Source of the DNA: Ectothiorhodospiraceae bacterium
GTDB taxonomy: Bacteria > Pseudomonadota > Gammaproteobacteria > Nitrococcales > Aquisalimonadaceae
Direction of reading: 5' to 3'
Assembly (NCBI GenBank): GCA_020831885.1
Contig: JAFIFU010000039.1
Location: forward strand, 1 to 33,956
Length of the DNA stretch: 33,956 nucleotides
Shown here: positions 1 through 7,270 of the stretch, one piece after another
Position numbering within the stretch: the first letter of the stretch is position 1
Layout of the letters: the number at the start of each line of letters is the position of its first letter
Notes under the pieces: generated by a model
What the model was told of the DNA's origin: nothing
The model's input: the letters and a program-made list of their open reading frames with translations, nothing else
Database searches by the model: none
Translations under genes and position numbers: made by a program

Positions 1-438
1 TATGCGGGCCGCTTCCAGCGAGCCGACGAACTGGGCCAGGCGCTCATTGAGCTGGTCGATGATGAATCGGTTGAAGGGCAGGCTGTTCTCCAGCAACCAG
101 AAGAACGTGCCGCGGCGCATCAATACGGCGGTGGTGTCCCGCATGGCCACCACGGAGTACCGCCACAGCTTGTCCCGCAGCACCGCCCCCTCGCCGAACC
201 ATCCGCCCGAAGGCACACCGGCCAGCGTCAAGGGCTTCCCTTCCGCCGATACGACAGAGAGCTTCACGAGGCCGGAGGCGATCCCGAACCAGTGCTCCAC
301 CGGATCGCCGATATGGCACAGCGCTCCACCGGCGGCGACCTCCCGCAAGGAAAGCCCCGATTCGACACGATCAAGCACAGCTCGGGGCAGGCCTTCGGCC
401 CAACCCGCGGTTACCGACAATTCCGACAGAAGTCCCAC
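1..438 (-). CDS. Crp/Fnr-family transcriptional regulator, N-terminal part (cut by window edge)
   Basis: The first 146 residues of a cyclic-nucleotide-binding-type regulator are visible; the C-terminal helix-turn-helix lies beyond the left edge. The jelly-roll effector domain is recognisable from a buried CHIGDP-type turn near residue 41, WFGIASGLVKLSV, a WFGEGAVL stretch and the following RYSVVAMRDTTAVL strand, and it ends in the long dimerisation helix (FNRFIIDQLNERLAQF). The usual PRSAT-like phosphate-binding motif of true cAMP receptors is replaced, so the ligand is unknown. The start is a GTG at 438 preceded on the minus strand by GGAGGG five bases away; no ATG fits. It is divergent from the MaoC/acyl-CoA ligase pair and may control it, which is inference only. 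Confidence 0.85.
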   Translation of the reverse strand, partial: MGLLSELSVTAGWAEGLPRAVLDRVESGLSLREVAAGGALCHIGDPVEHWFGIASGLVKLSVVSAEGKPLTLAGVPSGGWFGEGAVLRDKLWRYSVVAMRDTTAVLMRRGTFFWLLENSLPFNRFIIDQLNERLAQFVGSLEAARI

Positions 439-557
439 TGCACCCTCCGGTTTTCCGCAACCCTGAATGTCGCCACCGAGACAGTCCTCCTCCAGCCTGC
501 CTGCTTATCGTAATCCCCAACAACGCAGTCATGAAAAATAACACCGGGGGAAATGTC

Positions 558-1049
558 ATGTTGCTTGGGCCAGGCAAAGCGTACGACGAAATCCACATTG
601 GGGAAATCTTCGGCGCCGCCATGACCGTGACCGAAGCCCATCTGGTCATCGGCGCCGGGATGTTCGGCGACTTCAATCCAATCCACGTGAACGACAGCTT
701 CGGTCAGGCTTCGCGCTTCGGCACGCGCATCCTTCACGGCCCGTTGTCCGGCGCCATGGCGTCCGCTCCCCTGGGCAACTACTTCGGTGGCGCCGTGGTG
801 GCCTACCTGGAGCACAACTGCCGCTTCACCGCCCCGGTCCGGGCCGGCGACACCATCACCACCCAATGGACCGTCGTCGACAAATTGGACAAGCCGCGCC
901 AGAACGGCGGCATCGCCGTGCTGGAGGCGGAAAGCCGGAACCAGGACCAGGAACTGGTCCTGACCGCAGCCGGGAAGATGCTGGTACTCAACCGGGAAGC
1001 TTGTACAAACCAGGCCGCTGCACTGGCCTCAGGAGGAGCGAAACCATGA
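558..1049 (+). CDS. MaoC-family (R)-specific enoyl-CoA hydratase-like protein
   Basis: This is a hot-dog-fold hydratase of the MaoC family, which typically hydrates trans-2-enoyl-CoA thioesters. The hydratase-2 signature is visible as FGDFNPIHVN (about residues 36-45 from this start), carrying the Asp and His of the catalytic dyad, followed by the conserved LHGPLSGAM helix. The 163-residue length is normal for a single-domain member. I chose the ATG at 558 because GGGGGA lies seven bases upstream; an in-frame ATG at 531 would add nine residues but has no ribosome binding site. Its stop codon overlaps the start of the acyl-CoA ligase (ATGA), so the two are translationally coupled and probably act on the same acyl-CoA. 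The substrate cannot be read from the sequence. Confidence 0.88.
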   Translation: MLLGPGKAYDEIHIGEIFGAAMTVTEAHLVIGAGMFGDFNPIHVNDSFGQASRFGTRILHGPLSGAMASAPLGNYFGGAVVAYLEHNCRFTAPVRAGDTITTQWTVVDKLDKPRQNGGIAVLEAESRNQDQELVLTAAGKMLVLNREACTNQAAALASGGAKP

Positions 1050-2695
1050 AACAGAGCATGTACGAGCAGGACCTTGCGCCCTGCCCCGCCAACCACCTAC
1101 CCCTGACCCCGCTGCGCTTTCTGGACCGCACAGCGGACGTGCATCCGGACCGCACGGCCGTGGTGCACGGCGATCTCCGGTGGAGCTGGCAGGAAACCCG
1201 CGACCGCTGCTACCGCCTGGCCAGTGGCCTGGTGAAACAGGGCGTCAGGCCTAACGACACGGTTTCCGTGTTGGCCCCCAACACACCGGCCATGCTGGAA
1301 ACGCATTTCGGCGTGCCGCTGAGCGGTGCCGTTCTCAACAGCATCAACTGCCGGCTGAGTGCCGACGAGATCGCCTTCATTCTGCGCCATGGCGAATGCC
1401 GTGTGCTGCTGGTGGATCGGGAGTTCGCCGAACTGGCGTCCAGGGCCCTGGCCCAGCTATCCGATCACCCGCTGGTGGTGGATATCGCCGACCCGCTTGC
1501 ACCCGACGGGCCCGCCATCGGCGACCTGGAGTACGAACAGTTGCTGGCATCAGGCGATCCCGCCTTCGAGGGCGTCTGGCCCGAGGACGAATGGAATGCC
1601 ATTGCCCTGAACTACACCTCCGGAACCACCGGCAACCCCAAAGGGGTGGTACCCAGCCACCGTGCGACCTACCTGATGAGCCTGCTGCAGATGACCGACT
1701 GGGCCCTGCCTCGCCACCCCACGTATCTCTGGACCCTGCCCATGTTCCACGCCAACGGCTGGTGCTTTACCTGGGCCATCACCGCCGCCGCCGGTACCCA
1801 CGTGTGTCTGCGGAAAGTCACCGCGGCGAATGTGTTCGATGCCATTGCCCGTCACGGCATCACCCACTTCTGCGCCGCCCCCACCGTGCTCTCCATGCTC
1901 GCCAACGCGCCGAAAAGCATGCAGTTATCGCTACCACACCCGGTGAAGGTGCTGACCGCGGGCTCACCGCCCCCCTCGGCAGTGCTGCGTGCCGTGGCCG
2001 AACTGGGATTCGACATCGATCACGTGTACGGCATTACGGAAGCGGCCGGCACGCCGGTTCGCTGTGTCCGGCAGGAGGCCTGGGCCGCGCTGCCATCCGA
2101 GGAGCAGGCGCAACGGCACGCGCGTCAGGGCGTGCGGGCGGCCCTGCTGGACGGCCTCCGCGTCGCCGATCCGGAGACGCTGCAACCGGTGCCGGCTGAC
2201 GGAATAACCGCTGGAGAGGTGCTGCTTCGCTCCAACTTTGTGATGAAAGGCTACCTGAAGAACCCGGACGCCACCGCTGCGGCCTTCAAGGGAGGCTGGT
2301 TTCACACCGGCGACGTGGCGGTGGTGCACCCCGATGGCTACATGCAGATCACCGACCGGGCCAAGGATGTCATCATCTCCGGCGGGGAAAACATCTCATC
2401 GGTGGAAGTGGAGGATGTCATTCACCAGCATCCGGGGGTGCTCCACGCCGCGGTCGTCGCCCGGCCGGACGATCAGTGGGGTGAAGTGCCCTGCGCCTTT
2501 ATTGAACGCAAGGTAGATGCGGAGGAGTTCGACGAGGCGGACATTATCGCCTTCTGCCGCGAGCGCCTGGCGCATTTCAAGTGTCCCCGCCATATCGTCT
2601 TCGGCGAACTGCCCAAGACCGGTACCGGTAAGATCCAGAAATTCCGGTTGCGTGAAATCGCCGGAAGCCGGGACGCCATCACGCATCCCGCCTGA
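1046..2695 (+). CDS. Acyl-CoA synthetase (AMP-forming), medium/long-chain fatty-acid ligase type
   Basis: This 549-residue enzyme of the ANL superfamily activates a carboxylic acid with ATP to an acyl-adenylate and then to the CoA thioester in the cytoplasm. Visible motifs are the P-loop YTSGTTGNPKGVV (about residues 188-200), YGITEAAGTP (the A5 region), GWFHTGD with the ribose-binding Asp (about 418-424), the hinge region TDRAKDVIISGGENIS, and PKTGTGKIQK near the C-terminus with the catalytic Lys. The length and these motifs match the AlkK/medium-chain group. The start at 1046 has AGGAGGAG at 1031-1038 and overlaps the MaoC stop as ATGA; a longer in-frame extension back to 866 overlaps MaoC and lacks homology. 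It may feed the adjacent hydratase. Confidence 0.93.
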   Translation: MKQSMYEQDLAPCPANHLPLTPLRFLDRTADVHPDRTAVVHGDLRWSWQETRDRCYRLASGLVKQGVRPNDTVSVLAPNTPAMLETHFGVPLSGAVLNSINCRLSADEIAFILRHGECRVLLVDREFAELASRALAQLSDHPLVVDIADPLAPDGPAIGDLEYEQLLASGDPAFEGVWPEDEWNAIALNYTSGTTGNPKGVVPSHRATYLMSLLQMTDWALPRHPTYLWTLPMFHANGWCFTWAITAAAGTHVCLRKVTAANVFDAIARHGITHFCAAPTVLSMLANAPKSMQLSLPHPVKVLTAGSPPPSAVLRAVAELGFDIDHVYGITEAAGTPVRCVRQEAWAALPSEEQAQRHARQGVRAALLDGLRVADPETLQPVPADGITAGEVLLRSNFVMKGYLKNPDATAAAFKGGWFHTGDVAVVHPDGYMQITDRAKDVIISGGENISSVEVEDVIHQHPGVLHAAVVARPDDQWGEVPCAFIERKVDAEEFDEADIIAFCRERLAHFKCPRHIVFGELPKTGTGKIQKFRLREIAGSRDAITHPA

Positions 2696-2882
2696 AGCAT
2701 TCCCGCAAACACGTCCGGCCGCCCCACGGCGGCCGGTGCTCGTCAGCAGATCCCGCCTGATAGGCTTCGACCACAAGCATCTCGGAACCAGGCCTGGACG
2801 TCCGGCAGGAAGGCATCGGGCATGCTGCCTTCCCACTGGCAATACGCTTTGCAGCGCTATGGACGACGGCCGCTTCAGCGTA

Positions 2883-2898
2883 CATACTCATCCGTATG
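2883..2898. promoter_or_regulatory. Weak inverted repeat upstream of the alpha/beta hydrolase
   Basis: The 16-base element CATACTCATCCGTATG has perfect 5-base outer arms (CATAC/GTATG) with a six-base centre, 57 bases before the hydrolase start. It could be a TetR- or MarR-type operator, but no regulator gene is adjacent and the arms are short. The rest of 2696-2954, between the ligase and the hydrolase, shows no other clear signal. Confidence 0.2.
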
Positions 2899-2954
2899 GA
2901 GAAAGACCTGTCAGTCTTGCTGTTCGCTTCGGAACCAGGGAAACCATCACCGAC

Positions 2955-3824
2955 ATGGACACGCGCATCCACGAACAAACGGTCACCACGCAGGATGGCC
3001 AGGCCATCGCCGCCCGCTTCTTTACCCCCGCGGGGGATCCCATGGCGTCAGTACTGATCGCACCGGCGATGGGTGTTCCCCAGACCTACTACGAGCCGCT
3101 GGCCCGCTGGCTGGCCGGCAATGGTTTTCTGGCTGCCAGCTTCGACTACCGGGGCGTCGGCCTGTCCCGGCCGGAACGGCTGCGGGGATTTCCGGCCAGC
3201 GTGGTGGACTGGGCCCGGTACGACGCGGACGCCATGATCACGGCATTGAGCGAACGTGCTGCCGGCGCGCCGCTGCACTGGGTGGGGCACAGCGTGGGCG
3301 GCCAGATCCCACCCTTCGTGCCGGGCCACGACCGATTGAGCAGAATCGTGACCATCGCCTGCGGCAGCGGTTACTGGCGCGAGAACTCGCCGCCCCTGAA
3401 ACGCCGTGTCTGGCTGGTCTGGTACGGTATCGTGCCCTTGCTGACCCCGCTGGTGGGATACTTCCCGGGCAAACGGCTCAACATCGTGGGGGACCTGCCC
3501 CGGGGTGTGGTGGAACAGTGGCGGCGCTGGTGCCTGCACCCGGAATACGCTGTGGGCGTGGAGCCCGGAGCCCGCGAGCGCTATGCGGCGGTTCGCGCGC
3601 CCATCGTCTCCCTGTCCTTCACCGATGACGAGTTCATGTCCGCCCGTAATACCGAATCCATCCACGGCTTCTACACTAACGCCCCGCGCACCATGGTACG
3701 CATCGCCCCGGAAGAGGCCGGGGTCAGGCGTATCGGCCATTTCGGCTTTTTCCGCCCGGAGCAGGAGCAGCCGCTTTGGAACCGCTACCTGCTGCCGGCA
3801 CTGACCGGGGGTCTGTCTGCCTGA
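2955..3824 (+). CDS. Alpha/beta hydrolase (COG4757-like)
   Basis: This 289-residue serine hydrolase belongs to the predicted alpha/beta hydrolases of the COG4757 type; physiological substrates are unknown. The nucleophile elbow is GHSVGG with Ser113, the acid is probably Asp224 or Asp225 in SFTDDEFM, and the base is His262 in the GHFGFFR motif typical of this group. The FDYRGVGLSRP segment near residue 63 is the conserved strand before the first crossover helix. The start at 2955 is chosen because similarity begins at the DTRIHEQTV strand; an in-frame ATG at 2860 would add 31-32 residues without recognisable homology, and neither start has a strong ribosome binding site. It stands alone after a 259-base gap and converges on the DUF427 gene. 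Confidence 0.82.
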   Translation: MDTRIHEQTVTTQDGQAIAARFFTPAGDPMASVLIAPAMGVPQTYYEPLARWLAGNGFLAASFDYRGVGLSRPERLRGFPASVVDWARYDADAMITALSERAAGAPLHWVGHSVGGQIPPFVPGHDRLSRIVTIACGSGYWRENSPPLKRRVWLVWYGIVPLLTPLVGYFPGKRLNIVGDLPRGVVEQWRRWCLHPEYAVGVEPGARERYAAVRAPIVSLSFTDDEFMSARNTESIHGFYTNAPRTMVRIAPEEAGVRRIGHFGFFRPEQEQPLWNRYLLPALTGGLSA

Positions 3825-3910
3825 AAAATCCGGCGTTGGTCAGCCGCCCCGGTGGGTTACAAGCGCCAGTGAGGCAGACCCCACGAGGCACGGCGGGAGA
3901 CGCCGGAGAA

Positions 3911-4702
3911 TCATGTGACCCGCAGGTCGACCTTCTCGCCATAGAAGCAGATACGCCCGGCGATCTTCGCCACCTCCGGCAGCGGGTACTGATAGCACCA
4001 GGCGACGTCCTGAACCCGCACGCCTCCCGCCTCCACCGTCCAGTACGCCGCAGTCTGCCCCTTGTAGGGGCAGGAAGTCACCGTGGCGCTGGGCAACAGC
4101 AGGTCCATATGGACGTCGGGTTTGGGCAGGTAATAACGCACCGGGAGCCCGGTTTCGAACAGCAACACCGGCCGGCGTGATTCCGCGATCAACCGGCCGC
4201 CGACCCGGACCTGCACGTGTCGGGAACTCTCCAGCACATCGATGCGCGTGTGGGGGTCCCGGGGGTGCACGAAAACCTGTTCGTCCTCCTCGAACCAGGC
4301 ATCCACCCGGTTCCAGTAGAAGGCCGCCAGTCCGCTGATATCCGGGCAACCGTTAATGGGCTCCGGATAACTCCAGAGCGCATTCTCCGCCACCAGGTCA
4401 CAGACCCGGACGGACCAGTACCGGGCACGGCCCTTGCGGGGGCAGTGGGTGGAATGCTCGGATTCCGAGAGCAGCTGGGTATGGATATCCTCCCAGGGGA
4501 AATAGTAGACCGGCAGGTGGCCGCGTTCATGGAGCAGGCAAGTGCGGACACTGTCGGCCACCAGTTCCCCGCCCAGATAGACCCGTACCCGCTTGGCGCA
4601 GGGCTCCAGTATCAGGTCCCGGTCGGACAGGCCGATACGGTCGATGACGGACCGCCCGCCATGCCCGCCGGCGCTCGTGGCGGATTGGCGCTTGCTACGC
4701 AT
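3911..4702 (-). CDS. Tandem DUF427 (NTP_transf_9) protein
   Basis: This 263-residue protein contains two copies of the DUF427 beta-rich domain. Copy one spans about residues 35-130 (VRVYLGGELVADS, then PVYYFPWEDI, then YWSVRV) and copy two about 150-255 (VQVRVGGRLIAES, then PVRYYLPKPDV, then CPYKGQTAAYW). The repeated order of VGGxLIAxS, YYxPxxDV, CPxKGxxxYW and W-Y motifs shows an internal duplication. DUF427 proteins are common in bacteria and fungi and have no established reaction; the name NTP_transf_9 is a fold prediction. The ATG at 4702 overlaps the TGA of the small upstream ORF as TGATG, and no other ribosome binding site is obvious, so its translation may depend on that ORF. Confidence 0.88.
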   Translation of the reverse strand: MRSKRQSATSAGGHGGRSVIDRIGLSDRDLILEPCAKRVRVYLGGELVADSVRTCLLHERGHLPVYYFPWEDIHTQLLSESEHSTHCPRKGRARYWSVRVCDLVAENALWSYPEPINGCPDISGLAAFYWNRVDAWFEEDEQVFVHPRDPHTRIDVLESSRHVQVRVGGRLIAESRRPVLLFETGLPVRYYLPKPDVHMDLLLPSATVTSCPYKGQTAAYWTVEAGGVRVQDVAWCYQYPLPEVAKIAGRICFYGEKVDLRVT

Positions 4703-4809
4703 CAGGAAGCCCGACCGTCAGGGTTTATCCGTGGCAGCCGGCCTTGTTGTGGCGACCGCGAACGATCACCGCCTCCGTGCAGTAGCAGAGCGAGCAGCAG
4801 GGTTTTCAT
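4702..4809 (-). CDS. Possible 35-residue leader or small membrane peptide
   Basis: A short ORF starts with MKTLLLALLL and has an excellent ribosome binding site (GGAGGTGTCATCATG). Its TGA overlaps the DUF427 start by one base pair of codons (TGATG). The N-terminus looks like a signal or membrane segment, but the rest (GGGDRSRSPQQGR) is unlike a normal protein. In the neighbouring frame, the same DNA encodes a Cys-rich tail (CYCTEAVIVRGRHNK followed by AGCHG and a TAA), so a one-base frameshift could have broken an original small Cys-containing secreted peptide. Either a real leader peptide or a frameshifted remnant is possible. Confidence 0.4.
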   Translation of the reverse strand: MKTLLLALLLHGGGDRSRSPQQGRLPRINPDGRAS

Positions 4810-4864
4810 GATGACACCTCCACGCTGGTCAATCCGCGGAACCGGGCAAACCCCATGCCTCCGT

Positions 4865-5290
4865 CTACGCGCGGTACTCCATCACAAGCTCCACGTGGCC
4901 GGTATGCGGATCACGCTTCTCCGCAAGCTCCCGAAAACCGCAGCGCCGGTAGAACGCCACCGTCCGGTGATTTTCCCTGTAGACGTCCAAGCAGACGGGA
5001 TTCCGGAGTTCCTTCACCTTCTCCATCAGCTTCTGCCCGATACCTTCTCCCTGGCAACCGGGGGAGACGAAAATCGCCGCCAGCGTGTTCCCGTGCAGGG
5101 AGAAGAAACCCTTTACCGTGCCATCCGTTTCGTAAATATAGGTCTCTGAAGCCGGAATATAGACATTTCTCATGTCTTCCAGCCTGGATTCCCAGAATTC
5201 TCTGGAGACGAAATCGTGCGATTCAATAGACGCCTCCAGCCAAATGGTCAGAATGCTATCCATGTCATGACTGGCCATTGGACGTATCAT
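4865..5290 (-). CDS. GNAT-family N-acetyltransferase (YjaB-like)
   Basis: This 141-residue protein has the GNAT fold and should transfer an acetyl group from acetyl-CoA to an amine. The acetyl-CoA pyrophosphate loop is QGEGIG at residues 80-85, preceded by the beta-4 strand AAIFVSPGC, and the C-terminal AFYRRCGF motif is the usual helix-alpha4/strand pair. The overall layout, including IWxxSIESHDFVS near residues 16-29, resembles E. coli YjaB. It reads alone on the minus strand, about 55 bases upstream of the small ORF and DUF427 gene, so it could be the first gene of that unit. The acceptor substrate is unknown. Confidence 0.88.
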   Translation of the reverse strand: MIRPMASHDMDSILTIWLEASIESHDFVSREFWESRLEDMRNVYIPASETYIYETDGTVKGFFSLHGNTLAAIFVSPGCQGEGIGQKLMEKVKELRNPVCLDVYRENHRTVAFYRRCGFRELAEKRDPHTGHVELVMEYRA

Positions 5291-5374
5291 GCGCTCTCCC
5301 CTGTCAGACGTTACCGGTCGCGCGCCGCCCGATCGCCGGAAGCTGATCCGGCCACGGCGCCAGCACGAGGAAAA

Positions 5375-5393
5375 CGCATGCGCGCGCCATGCG
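5375..5393. repeat. Inverted repeat CGCATG/CATGCG in the GNAT-FCD gap
   Basis: CGCATG, seven GC-only bases, then CATGCG make a small perfect inverted repeat. It lies in the 206-base gap between the GNAT start (5290) and the FCD regulator stop (5497), where the FCD transcript should end. There is no following T tract, so it is at best a weak hairpin terminator. Nothing else stands out in that gap. Confidence 0.2.
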
Positions 5394-5496
5394 CAACCCG
5401 GACCTCACCAGGGAAACATCTCCCCCTTTCCGTCCGGACGGCGGGTTGGCCCCACCAGCCCCGTGACCGAGGCCCGCACGCCGGTTGGCCCTGTTC

Positions 5497-6183
5497 TCAG
5501 ATGACGCCCATCAGGTTGTCACGCACTGTGGTCAGGTGTTTCGACATGCAGAGGCGGGCCTGTTCCGGGTCGCGTGCCCGCAGGGCGGAGACCAGGGCTC
5601 CGTGCTGGCGGTCGTAGACACGCCGCAGTTCCGGTGTCAGCGAACGCTTCTTCAGCGCATACCACTCCGGCTCGTTGCGGATGGTGTTGATGGCCTGGCA
5701 GTAGTCGATGAGCACCGAATTGCGGGTGGCGCGGAACACCATCAGGTGCAACTGCGCGTCCCAGTGCTCGAACTCCCCCAGCCCTTCCGCCGTCAGGCTG
5801 TTGTTATAGGCGGTTTCTATGGCCTTGAAATCCTCGCTGGTGGCGCGGCTGGCGGCCATGGCGGCGGCCTGGGGTTCGATGATGAGGCGCACTTCCATCA
5901 ACTCCGCCGGGCTGGCCGACCGGAACCGGCTGGGCAGGCTGCCCATCCGGTCGTTGACGGCCGCCCGCACGAAGGTCCCCGCGCCGATCCGACGGGTCAG
6001 ATGACCCTCCGCCTCCAGCCGCGACAGTGCTTTCCGCAGCGTGTTTCTCGCAACACCCAGTTCCGTTGCCAGCACCCGTTCCGGTGGCAACTGCTGGCCC
6101 GAGGTCAGTGTTCCGGCCTTGATCCGATGCAGAATCTCATCAACCACGCCCTGCGCAGCACTGCCGATGATGTCCTTGTTCAA
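5497..6183 (-). CDS. GntR-family transcriptional regulator, FadR/FCD subfamily
   Basis: This 228-residue regulator has an N-terminal winged helix-turn-helix (about residues 8-73; LPPERVLATELGVARNTLRK contains the recognition helix) and a C-terminal all-helical FCD effector domain (about 93-220). The metal- and ligand-binding residues of FCD domains are present: Asp142, His146, His194 and His216. Members usually repress a neighbouring catabolic operon until a carboxylate intermediate binds. The start is a TTG at 6183 with AAAGGAG five to six bases upstream, and no in-frame ATG precedes conserved sequence. It is divergent from the fumarylacetoacetase-family gene, and palindromes in the shared 181-base gap are candidate operators. 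I expect it to control the large plus-strand cluster. Confidence 0.92.
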   Translation of the reverse strand: MNKDIIGSAAQGVVDEILHRIKAGTLTSGQQLPPERVLATELGVARNTLRKALSRLEAEGHLTRRIGAGTFVRAAVNDRMGSLPSRFRSASPAELMEVRLIIEPQAAAMAASRATSEDFKAIETAYNNSLTAEGLGEFEHWDAQLHLMVFRATRNSVLIDYCQAINTIRNEPEWYALKKRSLTPELRRVYDRQHGALVSALRARDPEQARLCMSKHLTTVRDNLMGVI

Positions 6184-6198
6184 TCTGTCACTCCTTTG

Positions 6199-6217
6199 AA
6201 CCTTTGGTCTAAAGGTT
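6199..6217. promoter_or_regulatory. Inverted repeat AACCTTT-N5-AAAGGTT in the FCD regulator leader
   Basis: Seven-base perfect arms with a five-base centre lie 16 to 34 bases before the TTG start of the FCD gene. As DNA it could be an autoregulatory operator. As RNA, it sits immediately upstream of the AAAGGAG ribosome binding site, and the left arm (AACCTTT on the mRNA) could pair either with AAAGGTT or with part of the Shine-Dalgarno. Confidence 0.45.
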
Positions 6218-6265
6218 GGAAGATTCCCCTGTCATCAGACCCACAAACCGATCGTTTTCCAGGAC

Positions 6266-6294
6266 TTGACGGGGGGAATTTTGCTGCCATAGTT
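6266..6294 (+). promoter_or_regulatory. Predicted sigma-70 promoter of the catabolic/transport cluster
   Basis: TTGACG (6266-6271), a 17-base spacer and ATAGTT (6289-6294) form a plausible promoter in an AT-rich stretch that contrasts with the GC-rich surroundings. Predicted transcription would begin near 6301, just before the palindrome at 6317-6332. A second overlapping arrangement using the TATACGAT at 6301 is possible. Confidence 0.4.
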
Positions 6295-6316
6295 TTAAAT
6301 TATACGATAAAAGGAT

Positions 6317-6332
6317 CAATGGTACACCATTG
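6317..6332. promoter_or_regulatory. Probable FCD-regulator operator CAATGGTACACCATTG
   Basis: This 16-base element has perfect seven-base arms around a two-base centre. Its core TGGTACACCA fits the TNGTNNACNA-type sites known for GntR/FCD regulators. It lies about 16 bases after the predicted transcription start and 33 bases before the ATG at 6365, a position where bound repressor would block elongation or initiation. Confidence 0.6.
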
Positions 6333-6364
6333 GTTCACGCAACAGACCGGAGCGAGGGGAGACC

Positions 6365-7270
6365 ATGAAGCTTGTTGCCTACTGGAAGGGGGGAAAGGCG
6401 GGCGTCGGTGAGCTGGCCCCGGACGGCGATGTGGTTTACCCGCTAGCGCTCCCTTCGGCGGACAATGATGAAGGCGGGCTCCCGGTTGTCAGACTCTGTG
6501 CCGCCGGTGGCGATCCTCCCTCCGGCGACCGGAGCAATCCGATTCCTCTGGATCAGGTTAGCATCCGCGCACCGATTCCGCGTCCCCGCCGCAACATCTT
6601 CTGTGTCGGCAAGAACTATTTCGATCATGCCCATGAATTCGCACGCAGCGGGTTCGATTCCAGCGCCACCAGCGGCGCCGTGCCCGACGCACCGATCATC
6701 TTCTCCAAAGTGCCCGAGTGCGTGATCGCCCACGGCGAGGACGTGCGCATGGACGCCGCCGTGACCCAGGCGGTGGACTACGAGGCGGAACTGGCCGTGA
6801 TCATCGGTCGGGGCGGGCGCGGCATTCCGCTGGAGAAGGCGCTGGATCACGTCTGGGGCTACACCATCGTCAACGACGTCACCGCCCGGGACCTCCAGGG
6901 CCGTCACAAGCAATGGCTCATCGGCAAGTCTCTGGATACCTTCTGCCCCATGGGCCCGGTGGCGGTCACCGCCGACGAAGTGGACCTGACCTCCGCCCGC
7001 GTGCGCTGCTGGGTCAACGACGAGTTACGCCAGAGCGCGACGCTACCGCAGCTTATCTTCGATATTCCCACCCTGATCGCCACCCTCTCCAGCGGCATCA
7101 CCCTCTACCCGGGGGATATGATCGCCACCGGAACACCGGCCGGCGTCGGCATCGGTTTTGATCCGCCCCGGTTCCTGAATCCCGGTGACCGGGTGGCGGT
7201 GGAGATTGACGGCATCGGTCGGCTGGAGAACCGGTTCGTCGCGATGCCTGTCACCCAGGAGGCCGTATGA
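6365..7270 (+). CDS. Fumarylacetoacetate hydrolase-family protein
   Basis: This 301-residue enzyme belongs to the fumarylacetoacetase (FAH) family, whose members hydrolyse or isomerise C-C bonds of beta-diketo acids, or decarboxylate oxaloacetate-like acids, using Mg or Mn. The core starts at VGKNYFDHAHEF (about residue 81). The metal-binding acids are Glu140 and Glu142 in YEAELAVI and Asp171 in VNDVTARD, and GKSLDTFCPMGP follows at about 187-198, with GDMIATGTPAGVG near 257. The ATG at 6365 has AGGGGAG upstream. Its stop overlaps the next gene as ATGA. As first gene of the cluster it probably handles a ring-cleavage or keto-acid intermediate; the exact substrate (hydroxymuconate, diketo sugar acid or other) is not determinable. 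Confidence 0.92.
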   Translation: MKLVAYWKGGKAGVGELAPDGDVVYPLALPSADNDEGGLPVVRLCAAGGDPPSGDRSNPIPLDQVSIRAPIPRPRRNIFCVGKNYFDHAHEFARSGFDSSATSGAVPDAPIIFSKVPECVIAHGEDVRMDAAVTQAVDYEAELAVIIGRGGRGIPLEKALDHVWGYTIVNDVTARDLQGRHKQWLIGKSLDTFCPMGPVAVTADEVDLTSARVRCWVNDELRQSATLPQLIFDIPTLIATLSSGITLYPGDMIATGTPAGVGIGFDPPRFLNPGDRVAVEIDGIGRLENRFVAMPVTQEAV

